A stretch of 23,156 nt of DNA from CAYLJO01 sp964383905 (GTDB lineage Bacteria; Acidobacteriota; Blastocatellia; Pyrinomonadales; Pyrinomonadaceae), in NCBI GenBank assembly GCA_964383905.1, contig CAYLJO010000092.1:1-23156 (forward strand). The letters are read 5' to 3'. The position numbers and the translations under genes were made by a program. The notes below the pieces were generated by a model, which was given only the letters and a program-made list of their open reading frames with translations, was not told the DNA's origin and did no database searches. Shown piece by piece: positions 14,748-22,188 of this stretch. How positions within the stretch are numbered: position 1 is the first letter of the stretch; every line of letters begins with the position of its first letter.

Positions 14748-16340
14748 ATGAACCGAAAATATGATGTCGTTGTTGTCGGGGGCGGACACAACGGGCTCGT
14801 CAACGCCGCATACCTCGCACGGGCCGGCAGAAAGGTCCTGGTCCTTGAGCGCCGGCATGTTCTAGGCGGGGCCGCCGTCACGGAGGAGGTCTTCCCCGGC
14901 TTTAAGTTTTCCGTCTGTTCCTACGTCGTATCGCTGCTCCGCCCTGAGATCATTCGCGAACTCGACCTACCACGCCACGGCCTGGAGATCCTTCCGCTGG
15001 ATGGCACGTTCACGCCGATGCCGAATGGTGACTACCTCTGGCGCGTCAACGACCACGCGAAGACCCGTCGCGAGATCGCCCGCCACTCTAAACTCGACGC
15101 CGAAGCGTACGACGAGTACGGCAAGGCGATGGTGGAGATGGGCCGCTTCGTTAAGCCCATTCTCGGGATGACGCCGCCCGATCCCACCTCGCTGAAACTC
15201 AAGGACCTGAAGGATCTGCTCTTCCTCGGCCGGCGCTTCCAGCGGCTACCGGCGGAGGATAAGTACAATCAGGTCCAGCTCATGACAATGAGCGCGGTCG
15301 ACTTCCTGGACCAGTGGTTCGAGACCGACGTGCTCAAGGCCACGATGTCCGCCTCGGGAATCATCGGGACGTTCCTCGGCGTCCGCTCGCCCGGGACGGC
15401 GTACGTCCTGCTCCACCATTACATGGGCGAAATCGATGGCGCCTTCCGTTCATGGGGGCTCGCCCGCGGGGGGACCGGCGGCATCTCCAATGCGATCGCC
15501 GCGGCGTCGCGCGAGGCGGGGGTCGAGATCCGGACAGAATGCCCGATCGTAAAGATCATCGTTAAGAACGGGCAGGCGAGGGGGGTGGTTCTCGCGAACG
15601 GCGATGAGATCTTCGCGGACGTGGTCTCTTCGAGCGTCGACCCGCGGCTAACGTTCATGAAGATGATCGGGGCCGAACACCTGCCAGGCGATTTTGTGGA
15701 CGATATTAAACGCTACAAGTTCCGCGGCTCTTCGGGCAAGGTCAATCTGGCCCTGGACGGGTTGCCTGACTTCACGGCACTTCCCGGTCCCGGCCCGCAC
15801 TTGCGCGGCGCGATCTCGATCTCACCCAGCGTGGAGTATATGGAGCGCGCTTACGACGATGCGAAGTACGGCCGGTTCTCAAGGCGCCCGTACATCGACA
15901 TCGTCATCCCGAGCTTGACGGATCCTTCGGTCGCGCCGCCCGGCAAGCACGTCATGTCATGCTTCGTGCAGTACGCTCCGTACAAATTGAGGGAAGGGGA
16001 CTGGGACGAGAAGCGTGAGGAGTTCGGCGACACGGTCGTCAACACGATCGCCGAGCATGCCCCCAACATCAATGAGCTGATTCTTCATCGACAAGTCCTG
16101 ACACCCCTCGATCTGGAGCGGGAGTTCGGCCTCTCGGAGGGAAACATCTTTCAAGGAGAGCTGACGCTCGAACAGCTCTTTTTCCTCCGGCCGGCGCCCG
16201 GCTGGGCGCAGTACCGAACCCCGATCCGAAACCTTTATATATGCGGTTCGGCGACGCACCCGGGCGGCGGGATCATGGGCGCGCCCGGGCGGAACGCGGC
16301 GATGAAGCTCTTAAGCGACTGGAAGCGCGGAAAGGTCTAG
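14748..16340 (+). CDS. PYROXD2/phytoene-desaturase-like FAD oxidoreductase 1
   Basis: 530 residues. The N-terminus carries an FAD-binding Rossmann motif, VVVVGGGHNGLVNAAYLARA, followed by VLVLERRHVLGGAAVTEE, typical of the COG1233 group (PYROXD2, carotenoid desaturase-like). The C-terminal FAD motif is NLYICGSATHPGGGIMGAPG. These enzymes oxidise amines or desaturate hydrophobic chains; no carotenoid genes are nearby, so an amine or other small substrate is more likely. Its stop overlaps the GTG start of a close paralogue by one base. The ATG at 14748 has no strong ribosome-binding site. The gene lies 45 bases after the toxin gene and may be read through from it. Confidence 0.88.
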   Translation: MNRKYDVVVVGGGHNGLVNAAYLARAGRKVLVLERRHVLGGAAVTEEVFPGFKFSVCSYVVSLLRPEIIRELDLPRHGLEILPLDGTFTPMPNGDYLWRVNDHAKTRREIARHSKLDAEAYDEYGKAMVEMGRFVKPILGMTPPDPTSLKLKDLKDLLFLGRRFQRLPAEDKYNQVQLMTMSAVDFLDQWFETDVLKATMSASGIIGTFLGVRSPGTAYVLLHHYMGEIDGAFRSWGLARGGTGGISNAIAAASREAGVEIRTECPIVKIIVKNGQARGVVLANGDEIFADVVSSSVDPRLTFMKMIGAEHLPGDFVDDIKRYKFRGSSGKVNLALDGLPDFTALPGPGPHLRGAISISPSVEYMERAYDDAKYGRFSRRPYIDIVIPSLTDPSVAPPGKHVMSCFVQYAPYKLREGDWDEKREEFGDTVVNTIAEHAPNINELILHRQVLTPLDLEREFGLSEGNIFQGELTLEQLFFLRPAPGWAQYRTPIRNLYICGSATHPGGGIMGAPGRNAAMKLLSDWKRGKV

Positions 16341-17941
16341 TGGCGAGGGTGCGTGACATTGTCATCATCGGCGCCGGGCATAATGGACTTGTCACCGCCT
16401 GTTATCTGGCGAGGGCCGGGTTTGCGCCGCTGGTGCTTGAGCGCCGCGGGCGTGTCGGCGGGGCGGCCGTCACCGAGGAACTGCACCCTGGCTTTCGCTG
16501 CCCGACGCTCGCCCACGCGGCCGGACCATTTCTCCCACACATTACGCGTGATTTGCAGTTGGAGCGCCACGGCTTGACGATCCTCAAGCCGGAGGTCCGT
16601 GTGTTCGCCCCAGACATGGATGGCCGCGCCCTCTGCATTTATGACGATCCCGCTCGGACGGCCGCGAGCGTGGCCCGGCTTTCGCCGCACGACGCAAAGA
16701 TCTACCCGGAGTTCCACGCAAGCTTCGCTCGGATCGGCCGCGTCCTCTCCCCGTTGCTGTCGATGACGCCACCGTCGGTTGACAAGCCGACGCTTGGCGA
16801 TATCTGGAACCTCGGCAGGGTTGGGAAGGGGTTTCGCGGACTGGGCAAAAAGGATGCCTACCGGCTGCTGCGGTGGGGGCCGATGGCGGTTGCGGACCTC
16901 GTAGCAGAGTGGTTTGAGACGGACTTGCTGCAGGCGACTATCGCCGCGCGTGGGGTCTTTGGAGCGTTTGCCGGGCCATGGTCGGCCGGCACCAGTACCG
17001 CCCTTCTGCTGCAAGCGGCCTTTGACGGGCAGACGACGGGGGCCGCTTCGTTTGTCAAAGGCGGTATGGGCGGGCTGGCGCAGGCCCTCGCTTCGGCGGC
17101 TTCGGCGGCGGGGGTGGAAATAAGAACCGGGGTTGAGGTTGCGGGGGTCAGTGTCAAGGAGGGCAAGGCGACCGGAGTGGTGCTCGCGAGTGGGGAGGAG
17201 ATCCCGGCCCGAGCAATCGTCTCGAACGCCGATCCACGGCATACCTTTCTGAGGCTGGTGGATCCGACCGATCTCGACCCCGATTTCCTCACAAAGATCC
17301 GCAACTACCGATCTTTCGGTACTGCCGCGAAGGTCAATCTGGCTCTGGCTGGAATGCCAGCCTTCCCGGCTCTTGAAGGATCGGGCCGGAATGGTATGGC
17401 AGAACTGTCTGGCCGCATCCATATTGGACCGGACATCGACTACCTTGAGCGCGCTTTCGACGCGGCAAAATATGGCGACTATTCACCGGAGCCTTACATG
17501 GACGTCACAATCCCGTCGATCACCGACCCTTCGCTCGCGCCGGAGGATTCACACGTGATGTCAGTTTACGTCCAGTTCGCCCCGTTCCGGCTGAAAGAGG
17601 GTGAGTGGGCGTCTCGCCGTGAGGAGTTCGGGGACACGGTCGTCAAGACTCTTTCCGGATACGCGCCGAACCTGATTGATCTGATCCTCGACCGGCAGGT
17701 CATCACGCCGCTCGACCTCGAGGAGAAGTACGGACTCAGCGGCGGCCACATCCTACACGGCGAGCCATCGCTTGACCAGTTTTTCACCTTTCGGCCACTC
17801 ATCGGGTGGGCGCAGTATCGGAGCCCGATCAAAGGTCTCTACCTGTGCGGCGCGGGGACTCATCCGGGCGGCGGTCTTACGGGCGGACCGGGCGCAAACG
17901 CGAGCCGGGAAATATTGAAAGACCTTAAAGGGCGCTCATGA
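16340..17941 (+). CDS. PYROXD2/phytoene-desaturase-like FAD oxidoreductase 2
   Basis: 533 residues from the GTG at 16340, which overlaps the preceding TAG by one base and follows AAAGG. The open frame runs to 16241 but that part is out-of-frame overlap with the first enzyme. It has the same order of motifs as its neighbour: DIVIIGAGHNGLVTACYLAR, VLERRGRVGGAAVTEEL, WFETDLLQATIAARGVFG, and GLYLCGAGTHPGGGLTGGPG. The two proteins align end to end, so they arose by tandem duplication. They are probably translated together, and a heterodimer or two consecutive oxidation steps are both possible. Substrate unknown. Confidence 0.88.
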   Translation: MARVRDIVIIGAGHNGLVTACYLARAGFAPLVLERRGRVGGAAVTEELHPGFRCPTLAHAAGPFLPHITRDLQLERHGLTILKPEVRVFAPDMDGRALCIYDDPARTAASVARLSPHDAKIYPEFHASFARIGRVLSPLLSMTPPSVDKPTLGDIWNLGRVGKGFRGLGKKDAYRLLRWGPMAVADLVAEWFETDLLQATIAARGVFGAFAGPWSAGTSTALLLQAAFDGQTTGAASFVKGGMGGLAQALASAASAAGVEIRTGVEVAGVSVKEGKATGVVLASGEEIPARAIVSNADPRHTFLRLVDPTDLDPDFLTKIRNYRSFGTAAKVNLALAGMPAFPALEGSGRNGMAELSGRIHIGPDIDYLERAFDAAKYGDYSPEPYMDVTIPSITDPSLAPEDSHVMSVYVQFAPFRLKEGEWASRREEFGDTVVKTLSGYAPNLIDLILDRQVITPLDLEEKYGLSGGHILHGEPSLDQFFTFRPLIGWAQYRSPIKGLYLCGAGTHPGGGLTGGPGANASREILKDLKGRS

Positions 17942-18007
17942 TTCATTAATAGCCTCGTCTTCGCCGGCGGCGCCACGGGGATCAGGTGCGTCATGCCGCT
18001 CTGACTC

Positions 18008-18034
18008 TATAGCGGTTCTCGAATGAGTGGGACC
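18008..18034. repeat. Dispersed intergenic repeat, copy 2 (AATGAGTGGGACC type)
   Basis: Starts TATAGCGGTTC and ends AATGAGTGGGACC. It matches 7558-7584 at 24 of 27 positions and is followed by a degenerate GAACCGC-type copy at 18041-18067. It lies between convergent genes. Confidence 0.7.
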
Positions 18035-18109
18035 AAAAGAGTTACCAGAGAGGGGCAGAGAGAAAACGGTAATACACGATGGCCATCAGCTATAAGCCAC
18101 AAGGCGCGT

Positions 18110-19057
18110 CTAATATATCGAGCGGACCGGCATGATGTTAATGTCATGCAGTCGCCAATCAAGAGAGTTGGCGAGATCAGTCGCCTGCTCCAGCCTGACC
18201 AGCAAATTGCTCTCATCGCGTGGTACGATGAAGGCTTCGCCCGTGATCACGTCTCCATCCTCACGCAGCCGCACGCGTGCTTTCTCGACCCAGTCGAGCC
18301 GTTCAAGCTCCTGCTGTATCTTGTCGGGCACGGGGTCTTTCTGTTTGCTCTCTACGTCCGAAGGCCGCTTGTTCATCAACTGTGCGACGCTGTTTCGCAG
18401 GTCGGCGACCCCGTCACCGATGATCTCCAAAGAGATGACGCCGGCGGCCACTGAATCGGCCCACCAGTAGCCGTAGGCGATGCCGAGTATGCCAATCACC
18501 CCGGCCAGCCCCAAGAGCCAATCCCCTTTGTTGATCATGGCGTCGGTTTGCAGCGCCTTCTCATGAATCTCGCCCGCCAGCGGCAGCTTCAAGCGGCCGA
18601 GCACGAAGGGCGGGATGACGCTGTAAACGAGCGCTGCGATCATCAGCCAGCCGAGCCAAATTCGACGGCTGAGGAATTCGAGGGTCTGGACGGTGGGAGG
18701 CTTCGCCTCGACCAGCTTGACCAGCGAATCGATGAGGATGTAGGTGCCGTAGCCTAAGAGCGCCACCGCCGCACACAGAAAAGAGATCATCACGGCGCGC
18801 CTGTAGCCGTACGGGAACTGATCGTCGGGGGGCTTACTCATGTAGCGCGTCCCGACGAGGAAGGCAATCGGTGGGACGAGGCTCAGCACGTCCTCAGTCC
18901 ACATCGCCTTCATGGTTTGCGAAGCGCCCATCGTCAGGCTGATGGCCGCGATGATCGTGATCATGAAAAGAATCGTGACCCACTCGAGTCGCTTCGCACG
19001 GCGCAGCTTCTCTTCCTTGTCGGGCGGCAACTTGTAAGGCGCGCCGGGCATTTTCAT
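18110..19057 (-). CDS. Divergent cation diffusion facilitator transporter
   Basis: 315 residues with about six membrane helices and a cytoplasmic C-terminal domain of about 85 residues, the CDF plan for proton-driven efflux of Zn, Mn, Fe or similar ions. Family hallmarks are FPYGYRRAVMISFL entering the third helix (HPYGYGR in typical members), HEKALQTDAMINKGDW in the fifth, and WWADSVAAGVIS in the sixth. The usual DxxxD of the second helix is not evident (TED at 54-56 instead). In the fifth helix the residue four before Asp172 is Ala, not His or Asp; a His occurs at 165. The metal may therefore differ. The ATG overlaps the preceding small gene's stop as ATGA. Confidence 0.82.
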   Translation of the reverse strand: MKMPGAPYKLPPDKEEKLRRAKRLEWVTILFMITIIAAISLTMGASQTMKAMWTEDVLSLVPPIAFLVGTRYMSKPPDDQFPYGYRRAVMISFLCAAVALLGYGTYILIDSLVKLVEAKPPTVQTLEFLSRRIWLGWLMIAALVYSVIPPFVLGRLKLPLAGEIHEKALQTDAMINKGDWLLGLAGVIGILGIAYGYWWADSVAAGVISLEIIGDGVADLRNSVAQLMNKRPSDVESKQKDPVPDKIQQELERLDWVEKARVRLREDGDVITGEAFIVPRDESNLLVRLEQATDLANSLDWRLHDINIMPVRSIY

Positions 19058-19242
19058 CTTCCGCGATCCCCCCGTTGCAGCAGACCTTTGACCTCGGGGC
19101 GCCGGTGGTAGAGAAAATCATCCACGCGTTTGATGAAGCCGTTCTCGCCAGGCGGGGCCGCCATCACATGATTCTCCCTATGCAACTCAACACCCGTCCG
19201 AGTCAAACCCAACTGCTCCAACTGCCATTCGATTCCGTACAC
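19054..19242 (-). CDS. Small protein translationally coupled to the CDF transporter
   Basis: 62 residues from a GTG at 19242, preceded at good distance by GGGAGGAGG, a very strong ribosome-binding site. It contains no membrane segment and is mixed-charge (GVELHRENHVMAAPPGENGF, then KRVDDFLYHRRPEVKGLL). Its TGA overlaps the ATG of the CDF gene by four bases (ATGA), so translation of the transporter is coupled to it. I do not recognise a family. The two His-containing stretches might suit a metal-responsive accessory role, but this is only a guess. The strong initiation site and the coupling argue that it is a real gene. Confidence 0.65.
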   Translation of the reverse strand: MYGIEWQLEQLGLTRTGVELHRENHVMAAPPGENGFIKRVDDFLYHRRPEVKGLLQRGDRGR

Positions 19243-19303
19243 TAAGACCTCCTCCCTTCGTCATCTCATGGGGGCTAACCGGGTCGCTTGTACGCTCTCG
19301 GGG

Positions 19304-19651
19304 TCAGGTTTTTCTAATGTGGACGAGCACGGATTTCGTCTTCTCCCCCCTTGACCGCTCGCGGATACGTACTAAAAGTACCCTCACCGGCTGCGGGCCG
19401 TTATCGTACTGGCAGACGAAGTTAAAGCTGTCGGCGGGGCTGGGGCCGCGGGTGAATCTGTCAAGGCGGTGGCGCAAATCTTCTACGTTCCCGAACGGGA
19501 CGACCTCCCTGAAGAAATTGGTCCCAGCGACACTGGGTCCCGTATGGCTTGAACTCCCGTCAGGCTCTATTCTGGAATAGAGAACTGTGCCCGTCGCGTC
19601 CAGCTCGAACAGGCCGAAGAGTTTTTGCTGACTTATTAGCGAGGTGCTCAT
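19304..19651 (-). CDS. PAS/photoactive-yellow-protein-like sensory domain protein
   Basis: 115 residues from ATG 19651, with AAGGAG seven bases upstream (a GTG at 19654 is less well placed). It starts LFGLFELDATGTVLYSRIEP, followed by VAGTNFFREVVPFGNVEDLRHR and a C-terminal PVRVLLVRIRERS. The NFFREVVPF helix and flanking strands resemble the region of photoactive yellow protein and related PAS domains that ends in the chromophore or ligand loop (NFFKDVAP). The Cys that carries p-coumarate in true PYP is not at the expected place, so light sensing is not implied. There is no output domain; it probably acts as a separate ligand-binding or partner-switch module. Confidence 0.6.
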   Translation of the reverse strand: MSTSLISQQKLFGLFELDATGTVLYSRIEPDGSSSHTGPSVAGTNFFREVVPFGNVEDLRHRLDRFTRGPSPADSFNFVCQYDNGPQPVRVLLVRIRERSRGEKTKSVLVHIRKT

Positions 19652-19791
19652 CACATGACTCCTTCCATGTTGTCCAATGTAGCAGACATGACAGCCAGAG
19701 GGGGAAGTGTGGCCACAGCGGACTATGACTCGCCGCTCGTCGGGGGATTAAAACCTCGAGAGGTCTGACCGCATGCGGCTCTTGAGAAACC

Positions 19792-20412
19792 TTACCGCGG
19801 CCTGGAACCCTCAACCTGCAACTCGTTCTTCACGTCAAATAGACCAGGCACGCTTCGCGCCCTGATATAAGCGGTGTCGCTGTCGGCCTTATTCGCCACT
19901 ACACCCTTGAGGGTTGCTCTACCGTTGCTGACGATGATGTGGATGGGTGGAACCGCCTGCGTCCCGTAGTGAAAGAGCGGCGATTCCCAGCCGTAGACCG
20001 CCCGGTAGAGTGCGACCCGCAGCCGGTCATCCATCGGGGAGAGCGGTAACACCTCGATCTGGTTAACCACGCGGGTCACTCCCCGAACGCCTTTGACGCT
20101 TGCCTCGGCCTCCGACTTCGTGGCGGGGCGCACCACCTGGCCCATCAGCACGACCGTGCCATCAGGCTGTACCTGATACTGGAGCCAGTCGAAAAGGTTG
20201 TAGTAGGGAAGCGTGACCAGCTCGTGCCGCACTTCTTTGGTGATGTAGGCGAGCTGGGCGGACGAACCGTCCTCGGTCGCGCCCGGTTTGGAGAGTGTGG
20301 ATGGCCGTGTGGGGTTCTGTTGCTGCGTAGAAATATCTTTTGCCGCCGCCTCCCCAAACAATACCAGCAGCAAGATGACGACGGTTATGCTTCTCACGGA
20401 TCTGTTTTTCAT
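19792..20412 (-). CDS. Secreted protein with two BON domains
   Basis: 206 residues. ATG 20412 has AGGAGAAGAG upstream. A signal peptide with a hydrophobic core (VVILLLVLFGEAAA) ends near residue 24, followed by a Gln/Pro/Ser-rich linker. Two BON-type repeats follow. The first runs from about 60 to 122 (YYNLFDWLQYQVQPDGTVVLMGQV, ending VVNQIEVL) and the second from about 127 to 202 (LRVALYRAVYG, HIIVSNGRATLKGVVANKAD, ending VKNELQV). BON domains occur in periplasmic proteins such as OsmY and bind phospholipid, protecting the envelope. It appears to be a single-gene unit. Confidence 0.88.
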   Translation of the reverse strand: MKNRSVRSITVVILLLVLFGEAAAKDISTQQQNPTRPSTLSKPGATEDGSSAQLAYITKEVRHELVTLPYYNLFDWLQYQVQPDGTVVLMGQVVRPATKSEAEASVKGVRGVTRVVNQIEVLPLSPMDDRLRVALYRAVYGWESPLFHYGTQAVPPIHIIVSNGRATLKGVVANKADSDTAYIRARSVPGLFDVKNELQVEGSRPR

Positions 20413-21146
20413 GTCTCTTCTCCTTTGGATGATTAGTGGCTCAAGGTCTCAGGCCGGCGACGTTGATCCGGGCATATCACTGGCATGCCGTCTGAACACC
20501 TGGCATAAGGTACGCATGCCTGATGCCCGCAAATTTGGGGGACCGGACATTCATTCCTCTCAGCGAAGGCTGCCGTTTGATATTTTCGGGTATCAACAAA
20601 CTGTAGCATGTGCGGGAGGGGGAGTCTGTGCGCTTGCGTACACTAGCTCTCAAAAGAGGCCCGAGAGACATCTCCATTCCGACGCGACGCTTGTTTATAT
20701 GTATGTAGACTGCCCGTCGGACCACCGACAGACGTCCTCCCCCTCGGTTGAGATTAAAGGCTCGCCTAACGTAGAGCTGCGCCGCTTCTCCTGACCATGA
20801 GGGAAGAGCGAATAAAGCGATCTGATCAGACGTTGCCTCCGCTCAAGTCTGTTCAACCGGATTGGGTGCGAAAACGTACAGACAAACTTTTCGGCGCCGG
20901 CTAGATTGTTCCGGTTATGCCGGTTTGATGATGAGCGATGGCCGGGCCGGCGGTACAGGATGGCGAAGCTGATTGCCCTCGGCTGTCAAGGCCTCATCGG
21001 GCCGGCATAACAGATCAAGGGGGGAACGAGGGGTGATGTTCATCGAAGCCAAAACTCACCCTTCGTGCTTCACCATTCTAATTGCAGGCTCGACTGACAG
21101 ATCCGGGCCACGGCTCGCTTAAGGCAAATGGCCGTACTTTCATCTC
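20413..21146. other. 734-base spacer without a credible gene
   Basis: Open frames here have no ribosome-binding site and no recognisable product. The spacer holds a large inverted repeat (20914-21011), listed separately, and the short palindrome TCTGATCAGA near 20820. A 35-codon frame at 20797-20904 has no initiation signal. The region may carry a small RNA or leader for the response regulator. Confidence 0.45.
20914..21011. repeat. Inverted repeat GTTATGCCGG / CCGGCATAAC
   Basis: GTTATGCCGG at 20914-20923 is the exact reverse complement of CCGGCATAAC at 21002-21011. The pairing continues inside, after three unpaired bases, with GATGA/TCATC. The ~78-base GC-rich loop can fold further. This suggests a structured RNA about 135 bases upstream of the response regulator. 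Confidence 0.55.
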
Positions 21147-21605
21147 ATGACCTTTAAACTGTATCGTGCCGGAACAGCCCGTTACGCCCCGGAGACTTCA
21201 TCGCGCCGCCGAATTCGGTTTGGCAGCCCGCTCATACTTGTCGTCGAGGATCATGAGGATTCTCGCCTGATGCTCAAAACCCTGCTCGAGATACGCGGCT
21301 TCAAAGTCGTGGTGGCCGAAGACGGCCTGACAGCCATAGAAATCGCCGCCCGCGTCTATCCTGACCTGATCATGATGGACGCCAGCCTACCGCGTCTCGA
21401 CGGTCTTGAGGCGGTGCGTCGTCTACGCCAAAATGAGTCAATACGAGGGGTGCCGATTGTCGCGCTCTCCGGCCACACCACGCCCGAGTTTCAAGCCGCG
21501 GCACTTGCCGCCGGGTGTAACGATTTCCTCACCAAGCCGATCGATTTTGATCATCTGGATGATCTCATTAATCGATTATTGCCCGCGGATCCGCACTCCG
21601 CTTGA
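21147..21605 (+). CDS. Single-domain response regulator
   Basis: 152 residues. A 27-residue basic N-terminal extension precedes one CheY-like receiver domain. Conserved positions are the acidic Glu34-Asp35 in LVVEDHED, the phosphoacceptor Asp78 in MMDASLPRLDGLEAV, the switch Ser108 in ALSGHT, and Lys130-Pro131 in LTKPID. No output domain follows, so it acts through protein partners or as a phosphate relay. No kinase gene is adjacent. The start is uncertain: ATG 21147 lacks a ribosome-binding site, and no better in-frame start precedes the domain. Confidence 0.92.
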   Translation: MTFKLYRAGTARYAPETSSRRRIRFGSPLILVVEDHEDSRLMLKTLLEIRGFKVVVAEDGLTAIEIAARVYPDLIMMDASLPRLDGLEAVRRLRQNESIRGVPIVALSGHTTPEFQAAALAAGCNDFLTKPIDFDHLDDLINRLLPADPHSA

Positions 21606-21639
21606 AGATCAGAGTCGTGTGAAAGCTTGGCCGGGCGGC

Positions 21640-21831
21640 TTATCGGAGGATAGTTGAGTCCTTAATTCGCCTATGTGGTAGTCTGTTCCTGCTCTGCGGC
21701 GGGCTGGAATCTTTATTCGAATGGCGGCTGAGATTCTTTTCTGCTTCCTCGGTAGGCTGGCCCGTTCTCTCGTCCACTTCTGCCTGAGCAACAGTTCCTG
21801 CATCCTGATCGATGTCCCTGCTACCTGACAT
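21640..21831 (-). CDS. Small hydrophilic protein of unknown function
   Basis: 63 residues, starting at ATG 21831 immediately after AGAGGGGGAAT, a strong ribosome-binding site. It is very polar: GTVAQAEVDERTGQPTEEAE, then NLSRHSNKDSS and a basic tail. It has no membrane segment or Cys and is likely disordered. It is convergent with the response regulator. I recognise no family. The good initiation site is the main support; an overlapping frame at 21609-21803 lacks it. Confidence 0.5.
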   Translation of the reverse strand: MSGSRDIDQDAGTVAQAEVDERTGQPTEEAEKNLSRHSNKDSSPPQSRNRLPHRRIKDSTILR

Positions 21832-22188
21832 ATTCCCCCTCTATCAAGCCTATCATGTGTGTTGCGGCCTTAATTTATCGGTGTGGCTACACGACCGAAG
21901 ACGCTCGACGTGAGCCAATACGACTAAGCGTGAGCCAGCGCGACGATTAAAATTTTGATAGTAAAAGGAGGTGTCTGTCTGTACGGAGCAGTACAGACAG
22001 ACGGCCCTCCCCATGCCATAGTTTGGGTGAAATAATTCATCTACAGGTTTCCGTAGTCTGACGGTTGAAACCGGAGGGCCGGATAAACATAGGGATTGGT
22101 CTAAGGGGGCAGCCTACTGGCGATCAAACCAGAGAGGACCGCCGGAGACCTTAAACAAGGCACCCTTCGGGGTGAGGGAGGATACTCG
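21832..22188. other. Structured non-coding leader before the Gly/Thr lipoprotein
   Basis: This spacer holds a 16-base direct repeat (CGTGAGCCAATACGAC at 21909-21924 and CGTGAGCCAGCGCGAC at 21929-21944), a strong hairpin (21967-22010) and a second stem-loop (GGTTTC 22046-22051 with GAAACC 22067-22072, extended by CGT/ACG). No open frame with a start signal is seen. Confidence 0.5.
21967..22010. terminator. Strong hairpin with 12-bp perfect stem
   Basis: GTCTGTCTGTAC (21973-21984) pairs perfectly with GTACAGACAGAC (21991-22002) around the loop GGAGCA. GGAGG (21967-21971) and CCTCC (22006-22010) extend the stem past a small internal loop. There is no T-tract, so it is either a non-canonical terminator or a regulatory hairpin in the downstream leader. 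Confidence 0.5.

Noticed and set aside
16337..17422. 361-aa minus-strand frame opposite the second FAD enzyme
   Set aside because: Antisense shadow of a gene with clear FAD motifs; its composition (Arg/Pro/Gly-rich) is typical of spurious frames.
20288..20794. 168-aa plus-strand frame overlapping the BON gene start and the spacer
   Set aside because: No ribosome-binding site, no recognisable domain, and its first part is antisense to the BON gene's signal peptide.
20797..20904. 35-codon frame in the empty spacer
   Set aside because: No ribosome-binding site and no supporting context; length is expected by chance.
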